A model generated the notes under the pieces. The model was not told the origin of the DNA and searched no databases. It worked only from the letters and a program-made list of their open reading frames with translations. The translations under genes were made by a program, and so were the position numbers. This document shows, in pieces, positions 55,709-64,000 of a stretch of DNA of 64,000 nt. Position 1 is the first letter of the stretch, and each line of letters begins with the position of its first letter. This stretch comes from Leucocoprinus leucothites (Eukaryota > Basidiomycota > Agaricomycetes > Agaricales > Agaricaceae): the NCBI GenBank assembly GCA_013368445.1, contig JAACJO010000011.1, positions 1,116,001 to 1,180,000 of the forward strand. The letters are read 5' to 3'.

Positions 55709-57058
55709 CTAAGGTAAATTACCTTCACCATCTATGTTGAAGTTGGCTTCATCATCGTAATGAGATTCGTAATTGCCATCTTCGTATGGGGGTGTAAGGG
55801 GGCGTTCTCCTTCATAGATGTGAGAAGTTCGACCGTGATGGGGATGTCCGCTCGGACTGCGTCCTCGATGGTTTGGATGGGAGGAACGGACTGAGGTCTG
55901 GAGACAACCATACTGTCTTCCTCGTGGTGCAGGTTTATGACCTCATCGCGGCGTAAAAGTAGGGTTGTAGGTTGGGCTGAGGGAGGTGGTGTTAATGGCT
56001 GTGGATGTTGGATTATGTCGTTTGGATCGAAGTCCGACGGCATCGGTGATGGGGGTGCTGTGATTGCCGGTTGGTACGCCGGACTGTCGGGGCTGTATTC
56101 TGGCAGATCCGGAGATGGACTGCAGAGCAAGAGCCTTGGCGGCATCGACTCCTTCGGTAATTGAAAGTGCTGCCAGGGCGACTGGGGGTAGATCCCGTCG
56201 AGCAATTCCTTTATAAGGATTTCGGGAACAATACTTGGTGAAATGGCCGGGGGCGAAAGTGTCGCACCAGGTGCAATGATATCCCGGGCAAAGCGTCTTG
56301 ATATGACCCATTCCGTGACATATGTCACAGGTTCGACTAGTACGTCCAGGGCGAGTCACGTCTTGATTGGTATTTCGAGGAGGCTCGTTAGTAGGCGTTG
56401 GAGGGGGTGTATTCGGTAATATGGCATTGTGTGTAGCCACATCATGACGTTGTTGAGGTTTGACGCTAGGTGGGGAAGTTTTTCCCTCGTCATCAGCTGA
56501 GGCGCGCTCAGAATTCTGTGCACGTCGCTCTGGAGCTTGTTGATGCTTGAGCGTAGCGAAGTAATCTCCATCCGGGTCGGTACGTTGGATGCGTCGGACG
56601 ATGTTCTGAGTATAGGGACCCCTAGGGATATGGCGTGCCAGGTTACTAAGATGGAAGTCCATTTCTTCCTGGAGACGCTTGTATTCACTTCTTGCAGAAG
56701 CGAGAGCATCAATCCGATTCCCGATGTTGTAGACATATGAAGTGAGTCTAGGATTGCTGCCATAGGCGGACAGAAAGTCAACGGCTGTCTGTTCTCAAAG
56801 AAATGCTCGTCGTAGGGTGGCATTCTCTTTATAGGGTGAAGAGTTTTCACCGCTAGTGTCTCCGCCTGCACTATCTCCGGCAGGGGATTTGGTGCCTTGT
56901 TCTTGTGATGAGGCAAGACCAGGACTTTCTTCGACCTTGTTCGCATCGTCGATGGTGTTGGTCGGTGTAGTAGGAGGGGTAATAGGTGAGGGCGATTCGC
57001 AAATAATAGTTCCAAAGACTGGTACTGTTGGTTGTTCACTGACTTCTGAAGTAGTCAT
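55709..57058 (-). pseudogene. ORF3 of retroelement 2, two nonsense codons
   Basis: Same 1350-nt length as ORF3 of element 1 and nearly the same sequence, including both zinc knuckles. TGA at 56797-56795 replaces CGA after residues RRAFL, and TGA at 55945-55943 replaces CGA after TFTPR. It is followed by the same purine tract (complement at about 55660-55675). Confidence 0.9.
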
Positions 57059-57074
57059 TGAAGCTGGGGAAATG

Positions 57075-60000
57075 TTAAGAGAGATTGTGTTGGCTTTTAT
57101 ACTCTTGAATTATTTCTTTTGAATTTTCAAGATTTTTCTCTGGTTCCCATGAGTCTTCAGTTGGTCCATATCCTTTCCAACGAATTAGGTACTCTATTTT
57201 TGTTCCAGAACGTAGTCTGCGAGTTCTATGGTTTAGGACTGCTTCGACTTCGTATTGTTCTTCTCCTGAGACTAGGACAGGTGGTGGTTTAGGGTTGTGT
57301 TTACCATAAACGTCATTCTCAGTTACTGGCATGAGAAGTGAAGCGTGGAACTTGTTGTGAATCTTCCATTTTTGTGGTAGTTTGAGTTCGTAGTTGACTG
57401 GAGAGGTCTTTCTAATAATAGTAAATGGACCTTCTCTTCTTTGATTAAGCTTCTTAGAAGCATAGGGTAAAGGGAGATTTCGGTTATCTAACCAAACTCG
57501 GTCTCCTACTTTGAATGGTGTCCATGGTTGGTTCTTTCTTTGAGCCATCATGAGACGTGTTCATTCATGTGCCTCTAAAGCTGCTTCTCGGACTTGTTCC
57601 AAGAATAGAGACTTCTCATTGATAGAAGGTGTGTCTGTCTCTATGTCTGAGATAAATGCTTGTGGGTTATATCCCAGGATTAATTCGTATGGTGAGTGTT
57701 TTCTTCCAGAATGGGGTTTCGTATTGTGTACAAATTCAATCATTGGAAGTGCTCGTTTCCATATGGTTGGGTTTTGTGATGTATAAACTGCTAAGTAAAA
57801 CTCGATTTCTTGGTTGTACCTTTCGGTAGTTCCGTCTGTCTGTGGATGGTATGCTGTAGACAGGGCTTGGGTAATATTGAGTTTTTCGTATAGTTTTTGC
57901 ATTGATTTAGCAGCAAATCGTGGATCTCGATCTGAGATTATTTTATTGGGTGTTCCGTATTTCGAAAATACTTTGTCAATAAGAATTTCAGCAATGCCGT
58001 CGGCATTTACTGTTTTCTTTGTTGGAGTTAGGATTATCCCTTTCATAAGTCCATGGTCCACTATGGACAATATACAATCATATCCATCATCAGGTGGTAG
58101 ATCTGTGATAAGATCCCTGGATATTTGGGAAAAGGGCCTTGTAGAAGAAGGGCCTTTAATCGGTTGCATTGGTGGTTTAACTGGATGACGATTGATTTTG
58201 TACTGTTGACAAATAGGGCATCCTTTCACGTAATTCTGAACATATGTGTTCATTCCAGGCCAGTAAACTAATTTAGATAGTTTACGGAACGTTTCGCCTG
58301 TTCCTGGGTGTCCTGATGTCTCGTGATCATGTACGCGTTGTAGAAGTCTTCTTTTTAGTTCGGCATCTTCAGGTATCACATGTCTTCCCTGATATTTATA
58401 AATGCCATCATCTTCTGTGAATCTTTCAGATGGGTTGATCTTCTTTTGTTTATTTTTAATTTCTTCTTTAATTTCTTCAGAGAGGAAGTTAATGAATTTT
58501 TCTGATGGTATCGCAACTAGATCTTCGTTATCCTTTCCATCTGGGACTAGGTCTGGTCTTCTACTCAATGCATCAGCAAGAGTATTTTTGTTGCCAGCCA
58601 AGTGCTTTATGGAGTAATGGAAGCGTGTCATATATAGCATCCATCTAGCTTGTCTTCGATTTAATTGTTGTGGTTCTCGCCATCTTGTGAGATTCTCGTG
58701 ATCAGACCATATGATGATAGGGTGTGCTGATCCTTCAAGGTAGTGTCGCCATTCCTTTAGTGCTCTAATAATAGCAAGGAATTCTTGGTCAGACACATGA
58801 TAGTTTCGTTCCGCAGGGTTGCGGGTTTGTGAATAATACGCCACAGGGTGCTTATCTCCATTTGAATCTCTTTGGAGTAGTACTGCACCAGTAGCAAATG
58901 CGGAAGCGTCACATTCGATTTCGAATGGCTTTGATTCGTCAACTATTTGAAGTATAGGTTGCTTAAGGAATTGTTCCTTGAGCTTCTCAAAGCTTTTCTG
59001 TGCTTCTGAGTTCCATTCGAATTTCGTTGTTTTACAAAGTAATGCATTAAGTGGTTGTGCGATAGCTGAGAAGTTGTGAATGAATTTGCGATAGAAGTTG
59101 CAAAATCCAATGAATTGTCGGATATTTCGGACAGACTTGGGTACAGGCCAATCCTGTATTCCCTTAAGTTTAATGGGGTCCATCTCGATAGAGTCAGGAG
59201 TTATGATAACTCCGAGGTACTCTAGGTGTTGCTTCTCGAATTCGCATTTCTCAGTCTTTAAATACAACTCGTTCTGTTGTAGAATCTTCAAGACTTGTTT
59301 AGTAAGTCTTTCGAGTTGTTCCTTTGTTTTCGCATGGATAAGGATGTCATCCATGTAAATAATAACTCCGCCTTTCTCAGTAAGGTCTTTAAAGATGTGA
59401 TCCATCATGGATTGGAAGGTAGCAGGGGAATTTGTCATTCCAAAGAACATGACTGTGGGTTCATATAACCCATTTGGAGTGCGGAATGCCGCTTTCCATT
59501 CATGTCCTTCATGGATTCAGACATTATTATATCCTAGTCGGACATCTAACTTGGTGAACCAATTAGATCCTTTGAGTTTATCCATGATTCGTGATATGCT
59601 CGGTATTGGGTGAGCATTCTTTATTGTATTCTTGTTAAGGAATCGATAATCTTGGCATGGATGTAAGTCTCCTCCTTTCTTTCCTACAAAGAAGAAAGAA
59701 GAGGCCATTGGTGATTTGGATTTCCAAATATATCCCTTTTGTAGATTTTTGGAAATAAACTTGTCAAGTTCAGTTCTTTCCTGAGGTGTCAGGTGATAAA
59801 CTGGCATTCGTTTGGGTTCAAATTCAGGTATAGTCTCGATTTTATGATCCCAAGGACGTCTGGGTGGTAATTTCTCAGATTCATCTTTGTTGAAGACTTT
59901 GAGAAACTGATGAAATTTCTTTGGTACGGCTTTCACAGGGTCTGATTCCCTTTTAGGTTTAGTAGCCGAGTTGTGAAGTTGTTGTGATGTGTTAGACTTC

Positions 60001-60485
60001 ACATTGATTTCATAATACAACTGATTGATGGAATCAGTTTTCGCTTTGGTTAATTTGATTGTATGAGAATTTTCATCTCGCCAACGTAATGACAGTTTCT
60101 GCCAATCTACGTCAGGATTGAATCTCTTTAACCATGTGATTCCTAAGAATAGTTGGTTTGATCCAAGTTTGACTATTCTTGGGGAGATTGTCATAATTTT
60201 GTTGTTCACTTCTATTTTTAATTTTGTATAGTGAGTACAACTTCCTGATAGGTTTTGTGTTCCATCAGCGTTACGGATTTTGATTGCCTTTTTCATCTTG
60301 AATTTTGGCAAGTTGTAGGTATCGACTAGTTGTGGGTCAATAAATTCTCCACTAGCTCCTGAGTCTAGTAGTGCTTGTAGATTGTGTTTTGCTCTAGTTG
60401 TATGGAGCAATATTGGTACATGTACTGTTAATCCTTTGTTTGATTGAAGATCGATGATGTCTATCTGATCTTCGTGAGTACTCAA
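57075..60485 (-). pseudogene. pol: Pol of retroelement 2, two nonsense codons
   Basis: Identical length (3411 nt) to pol of element 1. TGA at 59519-59517 (after GYNNV in the reverse transcriptase) and TGA at 57563-57561 (after EAHE, before the C-terminal 158 codons with the chromodomain) both replace CGA. Many other differences are also C-to-T or G-to-A at CpG. Protease, YMDD and integrase motifs are otherwise kept. Confidence 0.93.
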
Positions 60486-62710
60486 AAATTTTCATTTGAG
60501 TATTCTTGAAACGGGTCGTCTTCATCACTAGCTTGTTCTATTTCGTAAACCATGGCGTCTGGATCTTTCCTTTTAGGCTTGAAAGGTCTACGATTCCCTT
60601 GTTTCGGTTTGGACTGGGACTTCTGCGTCTGCTTTGATCCCATGTTTGTCTTTCCTCTTGACTTAAACCAAACCTTCCTTGCCGGACAAGATTTAGCGAA
60701 ATGTCCTTTCTTGTGGCAGAAGAAGCATTCTCCTCTCTTGAGTGCAATTCTTTGTTCGTCAGTGAGAACGTTATTGATGATGTGGGAGTATAGTGACCCA
60801 TAGACATCTCTGTCTGTGTTGCTTGGTCCTTCATTGTATGTTTGGTTGATGTCTTCTCCTTCACTCTCCTCTTCTTCAAGATTATCATCATCCTCTGCGC
60901 CAAGTTTGTATATACCTCCGTCGTCTGCTTCCCGATCATCTTCGATTGATAATCGGTATATTCCTCTTGATATTCTGTCGATATCCATGTCCCACTCAGA
61001 TCGTCTGGGTCTAGATAGGGGTTGACTATAGACGTCATTATATCGTGGTTGGGATCCATGTTGTCTACTATTCTTTTTGGTCTTTCTTGATCTATTTGAA
61101 GATCCTGGATTAGAATTTCCAATGCGGTATCTCTTTTGCTCTTGGACAACTTTGTATGCCTGCCTTGCAGCTGTTTTCCATTCTGCGAGGGTTTGGGGGT
61201 CAGCTCGGATTGCTTCAAATCTGACGTCGTTGTCAAGTCCTTCGGCGAAGTAGGATCGGAGAGAAGTGCTGTCAGTAAGTCCTGCACGTGAGGCGAGGAC
61301 GGAAAAGTTGGCGATGTATTCTTCGATGTATTTGTTTTGTTGTCTATAATATCGGAGCTCTCTCTCAGCCTCAAAGCTCTGTTGTGTTGGAGCGAATGAC
61401 TGTTTGAGCGCATTCTTGAACTCATCGAAGGTGTGTGGGGTGTATCCTGCTTGGGTAGCTGCAGTTGCTTGACTAAGTCTGTAATCCTGTTGCCATAACT
61501 TGGCAGCTCCATCGAGTAATCCAAGGGTGTAGTTGATTCTTGATTGGTCATCTGTGACACCATATGAGTCGAAGTAGAGTTCGACTTCGGCCATCCATGG
61601 TCTGTAATAGCTTGGGTTGCCATCAAACCTGTTGGGCTTTGGGTACTTAAGCTGGAATCCTGCTTGAGGTTGTGCCATTGGGTTTGGCGGGGGGTTTGGA
61701 TTAGGATTTGGTGGTCCTCCTCCTGGTCCTCCTGGTCCTCCTGGTCCTCCTCCTGGTCCTCCTGGCGGATTACCTCCAGGACTTGGTGGTCCTCCTTGTG
61801 GATTTGGTGGTGGCGGTGTGGGGCTTCTTCGATTTGAAGAACCTCCTGTGTTGGTGACAACTGCCTTTGCTTTCCCTTTTGTTTGGGTGTTAGTGGGTAC
61901 GGTGATGGTGGTACTGGCTGTAGTAATGTTGGGATTGGTTGTTGGTAAGGTACTGGTACTGGCAATACCGGTGGGGGAATTGGTAAAGCTAAAGGGGATA
62001 GGGTTCGTAATGGGACTGAGGAACCTTGGGCTATGTCCAAGGGCTGGGCCCGAGGAGTAAGAAGGGGGTCTATCGAGTCTGGGTTTCTCTGGGGATTTAA
62101 GTTTGAGATTGTCGATTGCCCTTGCGAGTGCTTCTGCTTCCTCTTCTGTTTGATTTCCTTCAGATTCTTGTTGGCTTCTTTTTCCACTATCTGTTCCTTC
62201 TTCGTCTTCTTCTTCGTCTTCTTCGTCAAATTCAGATTCTTCTGAACTTGGAGTATCAATTCTGGGCTCTGAATGATTGTCTTGTGAGGTGTCTTCAGTT
62301 CTTGGGGTGATGTCAAGAATTGGTTCTGGTTCAATGGTCCTGTTAGATTCTGCAGGGGTTTCTGGAAATGGAGTTTGTCTTCTTTTTGCTTCTTCGGTGT
62401 ACTGTTCTTGGGTAACGTCTCGAAGTTCTTCAAGACCAGCTCCTCTTTCGATTTGTTGTTTGACAGTTCTGTGAAGTTGCTTATGACCAACTGCTGCGTA
62501 TTCGGCTTCAAGAATTCCTTCTTGTTCCTTCTTGATTGGGACGTAGGCAACTTTCCCTTCGTGTTCTTTGATGTAATAGAATCTTCCTGACCCTTTACTT
62601 CTGTAGAACCTTGTTCTTCGGGTTTCACTGTAGTAGGTACTGTAGGATTCTTCTGGGAATTCTCTTCTTGCGAAGATTTCGACTTGTCTTGCAAACTCTG
62701 CTGGGTCCGT
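60482..62710 (-). CDS. gag: Gag of retroelement 2 with N-terminal extension (742 codons)
   Basis: The Gag frame is open from the ACG at 62710-62708 to TGA 60484-60482. I checked the extension codon by codon from 62710 to about 62041 and saw no stop. The first ATG in frame is at 61678 (398-aa form, knuckle CFFCHKKGHFAKSC kept). The Gly/Pro linker is four codons longer than in element 1. The slippery A_AAT_TTT precedes the stop. The gag frame is intact although pol and ORF3 are broken. Confidence 0.8.
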   Translation of the reverse strand, partial: TDPAEFARQVEIFARREFPEESYSTYYSETRRTRFYRSKGSGRFYYIKEHEGKVAYVPIKKEQEGILEAEYAAVGHKQLHRTVKQQIERGAGLEELRDVTQEQYTEEAKRRQTPFPETPAESNRTIEPEPILDITPRTEDTSQDNHSEPRIDTPSSEESEFDEEDEEEDEEGTDSGKRSQQESEGNQTEEEAEALARAIDNLKLKSPEKPRLDRPPSYSSGPALGHSPRFLSPITNPIPFSFTNSPTGIASTSTLPTTNPNITTASTTITVPTNTQTKGKAKAVVTNTGGSSNRRSPTPPPPNPQGGPPSPGGNPPGGPGGGPGGPGGPGGGPPNPNPNPPPNPMAQPQAGFQLKYPKPNRFDGNPSYYRPWMAEVELYFDSYGVTDDQSRINYTLGLLDGAAKLWQQDYRLSQATAATQAGYTPHTFDEFKNALKQSFAPTQQSFEAERELRYYRQQNKYIEEYIANFSVLASRAGLTDSTSLRSYFAEGLDNDVRFEAIRADPQTLAEWKTAARQAYKVVQEQKRYRIGNSNPGSSNRSRKTKKNSRQHGSQPRYNDVYSQPLSRPRRSEWDMDIDRISRGIYRLSIEDDREADDGGIYKLGAEDDDNLEEEESEGEDINQTYNEGPSNTDRDVYGSLYSHIINNVLTDEQRIALKRGECFFCHKKGHFAKSCPARKVWFKSRGKTNMGSKQTQKSQSKPKQGNRRPFKPKRKDPDAMVYEIEQASDEDDPFQEYSNENF

Positions 62711-63263
62711 TGTGGACTATGTTTATGGGTGCCTATAGAGACACCTGGTATGGTTTTAAATGGTAGATTGTCCTTAAGACAATTATCACACTTGCAGTTT
62801 GATTCTGCCGTAGTTGGAAAATTAGTTTATAGTCGCTATGGACTCACCTTTATAGTCACTAGGACTGTGTATTTATAGTCTCTTAAGACTTTTCAACAGA
62901 TAAACTGTCTTCCGAGTATTTACCCTCGGGTCTGGTATTTTTCAGAGATATGCCAAACTTTCTGGCAAATTTCTCCCTTCCGAGTATCTACCCTCGGGTC
63001 TGGTATCTTATTTGAGATTCAGGTACAATGACCTTAGCTCTCACAAGCCTCCAAATGTTTTAAGAGCGTGGGTATTCGCTCAGATCAATAAGAGTGATCC
63101 TCAACTAATCCACTAGTTGGCAATGTGTGTCGACCCTCTCTTCATTGTTATGCACAATAGTTTTGGGACAGCTTGTGCGATAACCGCGATAACCCAAATC
63201 GACAGTGTTTGCAACGTTGTTGGGTTACTGGGCAAAGTAACAGCTCTGTGCTAACAGAGAAGG

Positions 63264-63276
63264 ATCGTTTCTACTT
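63264..63276 (-). other. Self-primer site of retroelement 2
   Basis: The minus strand reads AAGTAGAAACGAT, two bases from the LTR, exactly complementary to the LTR segment whose plus-strand coordinates are 63497-63509. Conserved with element 1. Confidence 0.75.
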
Positions 63277-63278
63277 AA

Positions 63279-63939
63279 TGTTATAGTGACGCCGGCCCGG
63301 TCCTAAGCTGGCGCGATAAGTATCGAGTTGATCTTATCAAAGGGGACTCCTTCTCGGTAAGCGACAAAGTCGTTTACTAAGTCAGAGTTATAATACGGCG
63401 ATTATAGAGTTTAAGACTTTAGTAATTGAGATCTTAGAGCTTAAGTTCAATTCGACTTTGTATAGATAAAGGCTCGTATTGAGTCTCCACCTAACCAAGT
63501 AGAAACGATGTTTCTCCTTGGTAGATGTCGACGACTTATATACGATACAAGTCGGTATCTATTATTAACTAGGGCTAAGGGCTTCTAATGAAAGAAGAGA
63601 AGCGTACAGCTTCCTTAACGCTAATTAAACTATATAAGACGCGATCTGTCAAAGAAGCTTTAGAAGTTCTTCTAAAGAAGTTCTTCTTTGATCATTTGAT
63701 CGATCACAAGGTAAGTCCAAATATAGCGCAGCTATATTTAACAATCACATGACATCAAAATAACAACAAAACCAAACAAGTCATAACAAGTCATAATCAG
63801 ACAAAGTAAATGAGTCAAAACAAACGAGAAATACAAGACAAATAAGAAGAAACATAATTGCGATATTACTTAAGTAAAGCTAATATCGACTTCGTATTAT
63901 AGATGGAACAAATGCTAGATATAATCAATATACATAACA
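63279..63939 (-). repeat. 5' LTR of retroelement 2 (661 bp)
   Basis: Terminal TGTTATAG/ATAACA in this orientation. It differs from the element 1 LTR mainly by small indels and substitutions in U3 (e.g. GCGCAGC for GCGCCGC), which break the antisense frame. Confidence 0.95.
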
Positions 63940-64000
63940 GCTAGGATATAATGGCAATGACAAATGGCTTACATAGTGACAGGGATGATGAGCTAGAGCC
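63940..64000. other. Right flank: GCTAG duplication and resumed tandem-repeat unit
   Basis: GCTAG at 63940-63944 is the second target copy. The rest continues the second ~97-bp repeat unit interrupted at 54020. The window ends here. Confidence 0.6.

Larger units (their letters stand above)
54021..63939 (-). mobile_element. Retroelement 2: same chromovirus family, disabled
   Basis: 9919 bp on the minus strand between GCTAG duplications. Its 5' LTR is at 63279-63939 and its 3' LTR at 54021-54330 plus 55303-55658, split by a nested LTR. Gene order matches element 1. Four nonsense codons (59517, 57561, 56795 and 55943) all change CGA in element 1 to TGA. Gag and its extension remain open. Confidence 0.95.

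Overview
The window is nuclear DNA from a filamentous basidiomycete, most likely an Agaricomycete. The evidence is many short introns (about 47-104 nt, GT-AG with CTNAC-like branch sites), a Plavaka (KDZ) transposase relic with genes that resemble the DUF6698 family, a fungal seven-helix membrane protein, and a chitin-deacetylase-like protein. All exon models were built by hand from splice signals, reading frame and family resemblance. No alignment or expression data were available.

Left part (1-20 kb): two paralogous C2H2 zinc-finger regulators are transcribed away from each other (minus strand 826-2017, plus strand 12843-15138). About 10.8 kb in which I find no gene lies between them. Both share a basic PNLTKKSRGRRVPT block and Msn2/4-type DNA-reading residues. 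About 4.3 kb without a recognisable gene follows. Middle part (19.5-35 kb) is the gene-dense host region. It holds a centrin (minus) divergent from an 18-exon RNA-dependent RNA polymerase of the quelling/RNAi type (plus), a 946-aa protein of unknown function (plus), a chitin-deacetylase-like CE4 protein (minus), a Trf4/Cid-like non-canonical poly(A) polymerase (minus) and a seven-helix membrane protein (minus). An RdRP and a Cid-type nucleotidyltransferase form a working pair in fission yeast, so their co-occurrence here is of interest.

Right part (37-64 kb) is a transposon nest. A decayed Plavaka transposase (37.0-41.2 kb, minus) lies divergent from two accessory-like genes. Gene A is cut in two by retroelement 1, and gene B looks degenerate. 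Retroelement 1 (42072-51002, plus) is an apparently intact chromovirus with 663-bp LTRs and an ACTTC target duplication. Retroelement 2 (54021-63939, minus) is a copy of the same family with a GCTAG duplication. It is disabled by four CGA-to-TGA stops, and its 3' LTR has been invaded by a solo LTR that later gained a 304-bp tandem duplication.

The retroelement family is the most unusual thing here. It appears to prime reverse transcription from its own mRNA 5' end (13-nt complementarity, as in Tf1). Its leader is about 1.8 kb long and contains no ATG, although part of it encodes a long in-frame Gag extension that may start at an ACG codon. Gag and Pol are joined by a -1 slippery site, and the element carries a third gene after pol with two zinc knuckles. 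A splice donor in the leader and an acceptor just before that gene suggest env-like spliced expression.
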